Origin: DASPSR01 sp035498715
GTDB taxonomy: Bacteria; Nitrospirota; UBA9217
Assembly: GCA_035498715.1 (NCBI GenBank)
Contig: DATJZV010000186.1
Span: forward strand, 1-64,000
Length of the DNA stretch: 64,000 nucleotides
Direction of reading: 5' to 3'
Shown here: positions 36,112 to 44,120 of the stretch, piece after piece
Position numbering within the stretch: position 1 is the stretch's first letter
How the letters are laid out: each line of letters begins with the position of its first letter
Program-made: the position numbers and the translations under genes
The notes under the pieces: generated by a model
Database searches by the model: none
Seen by the model: only the letters and a program-made list of their open reading frames with translations
What the model was told of the DNA's origin: nothing

Positions 36112-36855
36112 ATGAAAAGAGGTTTGGTCATCATGATTGGGGGACTTTTCTTGCTCGCACCGCTCACGTCTGGGGCATTTTCTTCGGAGCATCCGGGCTG
36201 CGGCGGGGATTGCAAGGAATGCCACACGCTAGAGAAAAAAGACGCTGAGAAAATCTTGAAAAAGATCCTCCCGGCAGGTTCCCTGCTGGATGTGAAACTT
36301 TCTCCTGTCGGAGGCCTGTGGCAGCTGGATGTCGAGGCCGAAGGCAAACGCGGGTCATTGTACCTTGATTTCTCACGGAAGCATTTGATCAACGGCCAGA
36401 TCATTTCGCTTGAGGCGGGGAAGGTCAATTTCTCGAAGATATCGCTCAACGAGGCGCTGGTCATGGGGCAGAAGACCGCAAAGAAAAAGATTGTGGTGTT
36501 CACGGACCCTGATTGTCCTTTCTGCAAGAAACTGCATGAGGAAATTAAGCAGGTTCTGGCAAAGCGAACCGATGTCGCATTCTATGTCATCCCATATCCG
36601 CTCCCGATGCATAAGGATGCGTATAAAAAGGTACAGTCTATTCTGTGTGGGAAATCGATTGAGCTCCTCGATGACGCGTTCTCCGGTAAGGCATTGCCAG
36701 AGCCTGTGTGCCCCAACGAACAGGTGGAAAAGAATATTGCGCTTGCCAAAGAACTTGGGTTCAATGGAACGCCAACGCTCGTACGGGACGACGGGACCGT
36801 GCTCAGCGGGTATCGCCCCGCCGAACAGCTTTCCGAGTGGATTGACGAAAAATAG
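36112..36855 (+). CDS. DsbC/G-like periplasmic thiol-disulfide protein with N-terminal CxxCH motif
   Basis: About 247 residues. A signal peptide (MKRGLVIMIGGLFLLAPLTS) is followed by a cysteine-rich segment with C34-K-E-C37-H38, a c-type haem attachment pattern. A DsbC N-terminal-like dimerisation region (about 45-120) precedes a thioredoxin fold with the catalytic C135-P-F-C138, a second cysteine pair (C in SILCGK and PVCPNE) and the cis-Pro segment NGTPTLV. It probably isomerises or reduces disulfides in exported proteins such as c-type cytochromes. Haem binding is predicted only from CxxCH. AAGGAG lies seven bases before the chosen ATG. Confidence 0.82.
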   Translation: MKRGLVIMIGGLFLLAPLTSGAFSSEHPGCGGDCKECHTLEKKDAEKILKKILPAGSLLDVKLSPVGGLWQLDVEAEGKRGSLYLDFSRKHLINGQIISLEAGKVNFSKISLNEALVMGQKTAKKKIVVFTDPDCPFCKKLHEEIKQVLAKRTDVAFYVIPYPLPMHKDAYKKVQSILCGKSIELLDDAFSGKALPEPVCPNEQVEKNIALAKELGFNGTPTLVRDDGTVLSGYRPAEQLSEWIDEK

Positions 36856-36875
36856 GAGCATCTGTCGGGGCAGGT

Positions 36876-37631
36876 ATGAAACTGATACGATTTCAGGCTC
36901 AAGACAGGCCTGCACGGGGCATTCTGAGCGGCAATGAGGTTACGGAGCTCGGTGGTGATTTTTTCACTCCCTTCAGGACGCTGAAGACAAGCTTTTTATT
37001 TTCTCAAATTAAGCTGCTGCCGCCATGCACCCCATCCAAGATCGTGGCCATCGGGCTTAACTACCGTGACCATGCGAAAGAGCTGAGTCTCCCGGTGCCG
37101 GATACCCCGATCGTATTTCTGAAACCCCCGACAGCGGTGATCGGCCCTGGTGAAGCGGTCTTGTATCCTGCAACGAGCTCGCAGGTGGACTACGAGGCCG
37201 AGCTTGGGGTGGTCATAAAGGATCGGGTCAGGAACATCAGTCCTGCCTCTGCGCGTGACCATATTCTCGGTTATACGTGCGCAAATGATGTTACGGCGCG
37301 GGATCTGCAGAAAAAAGACGGGCAATGGACGCGCGCCAAATCTTTCGACACATTCTGCCCCGTGGGGCCATGGATCGAGACTGATCTCAACCCGGATGAT
37401 CTTCTCATCGAGTCGTATCTGAATGGCGAGCTGCGGCAGTCTTCCCGGACATCGCAATTTATATTTACGGTAGATTACCTCGTGAGCTTTATCTCGGGGA
37501 TCATGACGCTTGAGCCTGGCGACCTTATCATCACAGGCACGCCGGCCGGGATCGGGCCTATGAAGCCAGGCGACGAGATCGAGGTTCGCATCGAGGGGAT
37601 CGGGAGCCTGAATAACACAGTTAAAAGATAA
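36876..37631 (+). CDS. Fumarylacetoacetate hydrolase family protein
   Basis: 251 residues. The FAH fold has IVAIGLNYRDHAKEL, PIVFLKPPTAVIGPGE, the metal-binding DYEAELGVVIKDR and the end block GDLIITGTPAGIGPMKPGD. Family members are hydrolases, isomerases or decarboxylases of 2-oxo/2-enoate acids, for example 2-hydroxyhepta-2,4-diene-1,7-dioate isomerase or oxaloacetate decarboxylase-like enzymes. The substrate cannot be assigned. It sits between a Dsb-like gene and dapL with short spacing, probably in the same transcript. Confidence 0.88.
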   Translation: MKLIRFQAQDRPARGILSGNEVTELGGDFFTPFRTLKTSFLFSQIKLLPPCTPSKIVAIGLNYRDHAKELSLPVPDTPIVFLKPPTAVIGPGEAVLYPATSSQVDYEAELGVVIKDRVRNISPASARDHILGYTCANDVTARDLQKKDGQWTRAKSFDTFCPVGPWIETDLNPDDLLIESYLNGELRQSSRTSQFIFTVDYLVSFISGIMTLEPGDLIITGTPAGIGPMKPGDEIEVRIEGIGSLNNTVKR

Positions 37632-37738
37632 AGGTTGGTGCAGATACACTCAGAAAAATCGGATTTCAAATAATCAAAAAAATCTGCGTTAATCAGTGTC
37701 CAACGAATATTATTTCAGGACTGGAGGACTGGGGAGAA

Positions 37739-38983
37739 GTGCAGACAACGGAAGACACCTATATTCAATCCCTCTTCGCCGCGCGAATCGGCGGTAATAT
37801 GTTCGGCAAAGAACAGAAGATCTACAAGTTTGAGAAGATCAAGCGTGCGAAGCGGGCCGCGCTAGCAGCCCATCCAGAAATGGAGCTTATTGACTTCGGG
37901 GTAGGTGAGCCCGATGAGATGGCTTTTCCCGGGGTGGTTCAGACACTCCAGAAGGAGGCGGAAAATCCGGAGAACCGGGGGTACGCGGACAACGGGATTC
38001 AGGAGTTCAAGGATGCATCCGCACGGTACATGCAGAAAGTGTACGGCGTTAACGATATTAACGCTGAAACTGAGGTGCTCCATGGCATCGGCAGCAAGCC
38101 GGTGCTTGCGATGCTTCCCTCTGTCTTCATCAATCCCGGCGACGTGACGCTCATGACCGTGCCGGGGTATCCCGTCATGGGGACGCATACCCGCTGGTAT
38201 GGAGGCGAGGTGGTGAACTTGCCGCTCCTCGAAAAGAACGGATTTCTGCCAGATCTCGATTCAATCCCTGCGGATGTGAAAAAAAGAGCGAAGCTCCTCT
38301 ACCTCAATTATCCCAACAATCCGACTGGCGCCGGCGCGACGAAAGCATTTTTCGAAAAAGCGGTACGCTTCGCTAAGGAAAACGGAATCATCGTAGTGCA
38401 CGATGCAGCTTATTCAGCGCTAACCTATGGCGCCAAGCCGCTCTCATTCCTGTCAGTGGATGGCGCAAAGGATGTGGGCGTCGAGATCCACTCTCTGTCC
38501 AAGGCTTACAATATGACTGGCTGGCGCCTCGCCTTTGTCGTGGGGAACGAGCGAGTGATCGCAGGCTATGGGAATGTGAAGGACAACTATGACTCCGGGC
38601 AGTTCAAGGCCATCCAGAAGGCAGGGGTGTATGCGCTCGAGCATCCCGAGATCACCGACGAGATCATTGCCAAGTATGAACGCAGGCTGCGTGCAATGAC
38701 GGGAGTGCTTGCCGAGATGGGCTTCTCGGCAAAGATGCCAGTCGGCACTTTTTACCTCTATGTGAAGATACCAAAGGGGGTCAAAAAGGGCAGGAGGTTT
38801 GCTAATGCTGAAGAGTTCTCAGAGTTCCTCATTACGGCGAAGCTCATTAGCACGGTGCCCTGGGACGATGCGGGCTCTTATCTGCGCTTTTCTGCCACCT
38901 TCGAGTCCAAAGGCAGGGCTGATGAGCAGCGGGTACTCGAGGAGTTCAAGAAGCGGATGGGAGGGCTGCAGTTCGAGTTTTAG
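37739..38983 (+). CDS. dapL: LL-diaminopimelate aminotransferase
   Basis: 414 residues, a class I/II aminotransferase with the PLP Lys in SLSKAYNMTGWR, YLNYPNNPTGAGA and a C-terminal LRFSATF arginine. It resembles the DapL subtype found in bacteria with the dapF/dapA/dapB gene set. It converts tetrahydrodipicolinate to LL-DAP in one step, bypassing the succinyl or acetyl branches. No dapD, dapC or dapE is nearby, which fits. GTG start after GGAGG and GGGGAG sites. Confidence 0.92.
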   Translation: MQTTEDTYIQSLFAARIGGNMFGKEQKIYKFEKIKRAKRAALAAHPEMELIDFGVGEPDEMAFPGVVQTLQKEAENPENRGYADNGIQEFKDASARYMQKVYGVNDINAETEVLHGIGSKPVLAMLPSVFINPGDVTLMTVPGYPVMGTHTRWYGGEVVNLPLLEKNGFLPDLDSIPADVKKRAKLLYLNYPNNPTGAGATKAFFEKAVRFAKENGIIVVHDAAYSALTYGAKPLSFLSVDGAKDVGVEIHSLSKAYNMTGWRLAFVVGNERVIAGYGNVKDNYDSGQFKAIQKAGVYALEHPEITDEIIAKYERRLRAMTGVLAEMGFSAKMPVGTFYLYVKIPKGVKKGRRFANAEEFSEFLITAKLISTVPWDDAGSYLRFSATFESKGRADEQRVLEEFKKRMGGLQFEF

Positions 38984-38989
38984 AACCGA

Positions 38990-39157
38990 AGGACATTTCA
39001 CCGCAGAGGATGCTGAGAAACAAGTAGAGCATGAATGGCACGCATTAACGAATCACACGAATAATTCAAGTAGAAACCTGTAAAGCTATCGTTCGTGACA
39101 TTCGAACTATTCGAAGAATTCATGTTAAATTTTGCCACCGAATTCTCTGCGTTGTCT
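38990..39157. repeat. Stacked intergenic repeat phrases between dapL and folK
   Basis: Contains ttcaccgcagaggatgctgag, then cacgcattaacgaatcacac, cgttcgtgacattcg and ccaccgaattctctgcgttg. The first and last are rough inverted copies of the dispersed 'accgcagag...cgcagag' phrase. An open frame runs through here into folK but is probably not translated. Confidence 0.45.
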
Positions 39158-39679
39158 ATGGAAATCGTGAACTATCCTATACCCACCATTGCATACATCG
39201 GCGTCGGATCGAACGTGGGCGACAGGGAGGCCAACTGCCGGAAGGCCTTTGAGCTTTTGGCGGACACAGGCCGGGTCATCAGCGTTTCCTCCCTGTACCG
39301 CACCGAGCCTGTGGGATATAAGGAGCAGGAAGATTTTATCAACGCTGTAGTCTCTATCGAGACCGATTTATCTGCGAGAGAACTGCTTGATGCCTGTCGT
39401 GCTATCGAGGGCAGGCTGGGTCGCAAGCGCACACTGCGGTGGGGACCGCGCACTATTGATCTCGACATCCTATTGTATGGAGACCAGATAATGAACCAGC
39501 CGCACCTTGTAATCCCCCACCCGTTGATGACAACGAGAAAATTCGTGCTTGTACCGCTTGTCGAGATTGCCCCCGAGGTGATGCATCCCGTCTTGCATAA
39601 AACAGCGGAGCAGCTTCTCCGCGAATTGAAGGACACCTCCACAGTCATGAAATGCAGGTCAGACCGCAAAACGCCATGA
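39158..39679 (+). CDS. folK: 2-Amino-4-hydroxy-6-hydroxymethyldihydropteridine pyrophosphokinase
   Basis: About 173 residues. Family blocks are AYIGVGSNVGDRE, SLYRTEPVGY, RWGPRTIDLDILLYGD and IPHPLMTTRKFVLVPL. It pyrophosphorylates the pterin in folate synthesis. I prefer the ATG at 39158; the open frame extends 21 codons upstream, but that DNA is repeat-like. The stop overlaps the next gene by four bases (ATGA). Confidence 0.93.
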   Translation: MEIVNYPIPTIAYIGVGSNVGDREANCRKAFELLADTGRVISVSSLYRTEPVGYKEQEDFINAVVSIETDLSARELLDACRAIEGRLGRKRTLRWGPRTIDLDILLYGDQIMNQPHLVIPHPLMTTRKFVLVPLVEIAPEVMHPVLHKTAEQLLRELKDTSTVMKCRSDRKTP

Positions 39680-40341
39680 GCCAGAAACCAGCCTTGAGCC
39701 ATACCCGTTACATTGTGACCGAAGGCCCGATTGGCGTGGGGAAGACGAGCCTCACCAGCCTGCTCGCCGAGGAACTCGGCGCACGCCTGATCCTGGAGCG
39801 CGCCGAAGACAATCCCTTCCTCACGGATTTTTACAAGGACCCTCCCCGGTACCGTTTCCAGACACAGACATTCTTTCTCCTAAACCGCTTCGCCCAACAG
39901 GAAGAGATGCTTCAGCCTGACCTTTTCACGCGGATCACGATCAGCGACTACCTTTTTGCCAAGGACCGGATATTCGCCTACCTCAACCTCGACGACCATG
40001 AACTCGCCCTCTATGAACAGATATATAATATACTTGAACCAAAGGTCGCGAAGCCTGACCTAGTCATTTTCCTTCAGGCAGACACAGATACGCTCCTCCG
40101 CAGGATCAAACAACGCGGCAGGTCCTTTGAGAAGGATGTGGACCGGGATTACATCGCGGCGGTGAACGAGGCGTATAATCAGTACTTCTTCCATTACTCT
40201 GAAACGCCTCTTCTCGTCATTAACACCTCGGACATTGATTTCGTGAATCGGCGGGAGGACCTCAATGATCTCCTCAAACAGGTCCTGAACATGAAGCAAG
40301 GCATTCAGTACTATGTTCCGAAGTCGCGGGGGAAAAAGTAA
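39676..40341 (+). CDS. Deoxynucleoside kinase (dGK/dAK type)
   Basis: About 221 residues. Walker A is EGPIGVGKTSL; the LID/ERS-like region and DYLFAKDRIFAYLNL, plus RIKQRGRSFEKDVDRDYI, are typical. It phosphorylates purine deoxynucleosides for salvage. The ATG at 39676 overlaps the folK stop; an ATG eight codons upstream is possible but would overlap more. The order folK-kinase-panC recurs in several anaerobic lineages. Confidence 0.88.
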   Translation: MSQKPALSHTRYIVTEGPIGVGKTSLTSLLAEELGARLILERAEDNPFLTDFYKDPPRYRFQTQTFFLLNRFAQQEEMLQPDLFTRITISDYLFAKDRIFAYLNLDDHELALYEQIYNILEPKVAKPDLVIFLQADTDTLLRRIKQRGRSFEKDVDRDYIAAVNEAYNQYFFHYSETPLLVINTSDIDFVNRREDLNDLLKQVLNMKQGIQYYVPKSRGKK

Positions 40342-40392
40342 GCCCGCGCGGGACAAAGACCCAGGGGCAGAAAAGAAGTCAAGCATAGTAAC

Positions 40393-41235
40393 ATGGAGAT
40401 AATCACTTCCTTATCCGACATGCAATCCTTTTCCGAGTTGCTCCGGAAACAAGGAAAGGCCATCGGCCTCGTACCAACGATGGGGTTCCTGCACGAAGGG
40501 CACCTCTCGCTCGTGCGGGATGCGCGCCACGCGTGCGACATCGTGGTCGTGAGCATCTTCGTGAACCCGACGCAGTTTGGGCCGAATGAGGACCTGAGCC
40601 GCTATCCCCGCGATATCGAAGGAGACCGAAAGAAATGCGGGTCCTCAGGCGTCGATATCCTCTTCATGCCCGCGGACAAGGAGATGTACCCCGAAAAACC
40701 GACAGTGTTCGTCACTGTTGAGGGGATATCCGATATCCTTGAAGGCGAGATCCGGCCGGGCCACTTCCGTGGCGTTGCAACAGTTGTGGCCAAGCTCCTT
40801 CATATAGTGAAACCGAACAAGGCGTTCTTCGGCCAGAAGGATTTCCAGCAGTGTGTCGTGATTAAGCGGATGGTTAAAGGACTGAACATGGATGTGGACA
40901 TCATTGTCCGTCCAACTGTGCGCGAACCGGACGGCCTGGCTATGAGTTCCCGGAACAGTTATCTTAAAGCTGATGAGCGGCATGCAGCAGCGGTTCTCTA
41001 TCGCGCGCTCTTCGCAGCTCGCGACCTTTACACAGCGGGGGCAAAGGAACCGGAAAAACTCAAGCAGAAAATGCGGGCTGTGATCCTTGCGGAGCAAGGT
41101 GTGGGGATTGATTATGTAGAGGTCGCTGATCCGGAAACGCTGGCTCCGCTCGATACGGCGCGTGACAACATGATCCTGCTTGTCGCGGCACGCCTCGGGA
41201 AGACGAGGTTGATCGACAATCTTCTTATCCCGTGA
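40393..41235 (+). CDS. panC: Pantothenate synthetase
   Basis: 280 residues. The ATP-binding motif VPTMGFLHEGHLSLV, then NPTQFGPNEDLSRYPR, RPGHFRGVATVVAKLL, FFGQKDFQQ and MSSRNSYL. It joins pantoate and beta-alanine. It ends the long plus-strand anabolic run. The following gene converges on it with only 39 bases between, and no T-tracted hairpin is visible there. Confidence 0.96.
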   Translation: MEIITSLSDMQSFSELLRKQGKAIGLVPTMGFLHEGHLSLVRDARHACDIVVVSIFVNPTQFGPNEDLSRYPRDIEGDRKKCGSSGVDILFMPADKEMYPEKPTVFVTVEGISDILEGEIRPGHFRGVATVVAKLLHIVKPNKAFFGQKDFQQCVVIKRMVKGLNMDVDIIVRPTVREPDGLAMSSRNSYLKADERHAAAVLYRALFAARDLYTAGAKEPEKLKQKMRAVILAEQGVGIDYVEVADPETLAPLDTARDNMILLVAARLGKTRLIDNLLIP

Positions 41236-41274
41236 CTATGATATCAGGGATGTTGCAATCTTCCCTTTCCGAGA

Positions 41275-42780
41275 TCAGACCATAAGCACTTCGTACTGTT
41301 CCTGGTGCAGGTTCGGATCGGCCTTGATCACGATCTTCTTCTGAAATTCCTTTTCCAGTTCCTCAACACCCTGCCGTTCTTCATCATACATCATGTCGGC
41401 AACCACGGAGTTTGCCGTGACGAGCGCCTTCTTTTCGTCAGCACCAGTGAAAGCCCTCCGGATTTCCCGGAACACCTCATAGCAGACGGTGCGGGACGAC
41501 TTCACATACCCGCGGCCGTCGCAGTAAGGGCAAGGCTCGCAGAGGGTGCGACCGAGGCTATCGCGGATCCGTTTGCGCGTCATCTCGATGAGCCCGATAG
41601 GCGAGATGTGCGAGATGGTGGTCTTGGCCTTGTCGCTCGATAGCGCCTCTTGGAGTGCCGAGTAAACTTTGCGGCGGTTGTCTTCCCGCTCCATATCGAT
41701 GAAGTCGAGGATGAGGATACCGCCAATGTTTCTGAGGCGGAGCTGGTACGCAATCTCCCGCACAGCTTCGAGATTGGTCTTCAGGATCGTGTCCTCCAGA
41801 GACCGCTTGCCCACGTACCGACCGGTGTTAACGTCGATCGTAGTAAGCGCTTCGGTCTGGTCAATGATAATGTAGCCCCCGGACTTGAGCCAGACTTTTC
41901 TGCCGAGAGCACGCGAGATCTCGATCTCCACACCGTAATGCTCAAAAATCGGCTCGTCTCCGTCGTACGGTTTCATGCGCCTGCTGAGCTGTGGGATATA
42001 GGAATCGACGAACTCCTTGACCCGTTGGTATTCGTCGGTCGAATCGATCACCATTTTGTCCACGTCCCGGGTAAAGACATCGCGGATCACGCGGAAAACG
42101 AGGTCGAGCTCATTATGGAGCAGGGCTGGCGCCGATGTCTTCTCTTTCTTGCGCAGGACGTTCTCCCATAGCCGGGCGAGGAATTCTATGTCCGCGGTAA
42201 ACTCTTCCTCGCTCCTGCCCTGGCTGGCAGTCCTGATTATGTAGCCAGTATTCGGCTTGCGGAGCCGGTCTACGATCTCGCGAAGCCTCTTTCGTTCTTC
42301 TCCGTTCTCGATGCGGCGCGACACTCCGATATGGTTGACGCCAGGCATCATGACGAGATAGCGTCCAGGAATGCTGATGTACGTGGTCACACGCGCGCCC
42401 TTGGTGCTGATTGGCTCTTTCGAAACCTGAACCAGTATCTCCTGACCTTCCTGCAAAAGGTCCTCTATCTGATTGGAATGAGAGCGCTTCCTCTTGGGTT
42501 CAACCTCGAGCTCAAGGCCCTCATCATCCATCATCGGCGCATACTCAGAGGTACTGTCGAACACGTCGCCTACATAGAGAAAGGCCGACTTCTCCAACCC
42601 GATATCCACGAAAGCCGCCTGCATTCCCGGCAGGACCTTCATGACACGGCCTTTATAGACATTGCCGGCGATGCCGCGGTCCTTCTTCCGGTCGATATAG
42701 ATTTCCGTGACTAGACCGTTCTCTAGCAGGGCAACACGGGTCTCTTCCCGGCCTGCATTTACGATGATCTCAGATGGCAT
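41275..42780 (-). CDS. rng: Ribonuclease G/E family endoribonuclease
   Basis: 501 residues. An N-terminal S1 RNA-binding domain (about 38-120) precedes the catalytic region with TTIDVNTGRY and ILDFIDMERE, which hold the metal-binding acidic residues. The zinc-link CPYCDGRGY lies near residue 420. It lacks the long RNase E scaffold tail, so RNase G is the best name. It cleaves single-stranded RNA in rRNA maturation and mRNA decay. The start at 42780 has GAGGAG six bases upstream. A TIGR03960 gene often lies directly upstream in related genomes; here a GGDEF gene intervenes. Confidence 0.93.
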   Translation of the reverse strand: MPSEIIVNAGREETRVALLENGLVTEIYIDRKKDRGIAGNVYKGRVMKVLPGMQAAFVDIGLEKSAFLYVGDVFDSTSEYAPMMDDEGLELEVEPKRKRSHSNQIEDLLQEGQEILVQVSKEPISTKGARVTTYISIPGRYLVMMPGVNHIGVSRRIENGEERKRLREIVDRLRKPNTGYIIRTASQGRSEEEFTADIEFLARLWENVLRKKEKTSAPALLHNELDLVFRVIRDVFTRDVDKMVIDSTDEYQRVKEFVDSYIPQLSRRMKPYDGDEPIFEHYGVEIEISRALGRKVWLKSGGYIIIDQTEALTTIDVNTGRYVGKRSLEDTILKTNLEAVREIAYQLRLRNIGGILILDFIDMEREDNRRKVYSALQEALSSDKAKTTISHISPIGLIEMTRKRIRDSLGRTLCEPCPYCDGRGYVKSSRTVCYEVFREIRRAFTGADEKKALVTANSVVADMMYDEERQGVEELEKEFQKKIVIKADPNLHQEQYEVLMV

Positions 42781-42970
42781 GATATCTCCTCAAACGATTT
42801 TATGTCCTAAAACTATTTTATAATAGTACAGAATTTAATACAAGAATTAAAAAACTGCAGGTGCAAAGAGTGGTTGGATGTTACATCATCATTAATATAA
42901 AAAACGGTCTATGAGGATGTGACATTATTCCTGGCATTAAATTTGCTTATTACATATAAAGGATGATGAT

Positions 42971-44071
42971 ATGTTAAGTAAAACCAAAAAAATCATGAAA
43001 GAGGCCGTAGCAACGTTGCAAATCGGGTATAGGATCACCCGGGGTATTGACTACAGGACATTGAGCGAATATATCCTGAAGATCAACCAGTATAAAGAAA
43101 TAGATGATATCCTCATTGAAGCTTCTCGATGCTTGAAAGATATTCTAGACTACGAATTGTTCGGTTTTGTTCTCAAAAATGGTACCTCTTTAGATTTATG
43201 GATAGAACCGCGAGCTTACACAACCCTATTTACTGAGTTCTTAAGGAAAGATTTTGATAGCCAAATTATTGACTGTAACGTGCGTGGTTTAGACAAAAAA
43301 ATGGGAGAAAATTGTCATAATTATGACACTATTAATATAAGCAGCATGATAACCTATCAGATCACGGAAAATAATTTTATTTCGAGACTTTATATCTTGC
43401 CTAAAAGAAATATGCGTAAGCGTCACAGCACTATTGTCAACGCGCTGATCGGCTCCATCAGTATTGCGCTGGAAAACACCTTGAACATGAATCTGCTCAA
43501 AACAGCCGCATCGGTTGATCCGCTTACCAATTGCTATAATCGGAGGGCTTTGGACAGCTTAATTACCAGCGATATCTTCTACTCCAGACGTTATGGCGCC
43601 GACCTTTCGGTCATCATGATCGATTTGGATAATTTTAAGAAAATAAATGATGTGCATGGGCACTATGCGGGCGATGCCGTTTTGAAGGATATTTGTACAC
43701 TGCTGCCTTCGCTAGTTAGAAAATCTGATTACCTTGCACGATACGGGGGAGAGGAGTTTGTCCTGGTCCTCCCCGATACGACGCTATATAGCGCTGTCCA
43801 ACTTGCGGAAAAGCTGAGAAAAAAAATCGAGATGCATGAGACCTGTCTTAATGATAAGAGCATCAGGGTAACGGCAAGCATGGGTGTGGCGAGCCTTGAA
43901 AACAAGCCTGACGGTGGGAGCCTTTTACGGGAAGCCGATGAGCGGCTGTACAAAGCCAAAGCAATAGGTAAGAACTGTGTCGTTCCGGGTCTGTTGCCCT
44001 GTTTCAACGGCAGAGCTTTTATATCGAAAGACCGTGTGCACAAATACGAAAATGCCATCCAGGTGGCATAA
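42971..44071 (+). CDS. Diguanylate cyclase (GGDEF domain) with N-terminal sensor region
   Basis: 366 residues. A GAF-like region spans about 25-170 and a GGDEF domain about 178-345. The active-site motif is GGEEF at 259-263, and the inhibitory I-site R250-x-x-D253 lies five residues before it. It should make cyclic di-GMP with product inhibition. No membrane helices, so it is cytoplasmic. The first half uses more A/T-rich codons than the neighbours, suggesting acquisition. It is encoded opposite to the flanking rng and TIGR03960 genes. Confidence 0.92.
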   Translation: MLSKTKKIMKEAVATLQIGYRITRGIDYRTLSEYILKINQYKEIDDILIEASRCLKDILDYELFGFVLKNGTSLDLWIEPRAYTTLFTEFLRKDFDSQIIDCNVRGLDKKMGENCHNYDTINISSMITYQITENNFISRLYILPKRNMRKRHSTIVNALIGSISIALENTLNMNLLKTAASVDPLTNCYNRRALDSLITSDIFYSRRYGADLSVIMIDLDNFKKINDVHGHYAGDAVLKDICTLLPSLVRKSDYLARYGGEEFVLVLPDTTLYSAVQLAEKLRKKIEMHETCLNDKSIRVTASMGVASLENKPDGGSLLREADERLYKAKAIGKNCVVPGLLPCFNGRAFISKDRVHKYENAIQVA

Positions 44072-44120
44072 TGAGGAAGGATTGATGGACGGCGATAAAA
44101 ACTCTGCGAAATCGCTTCTG

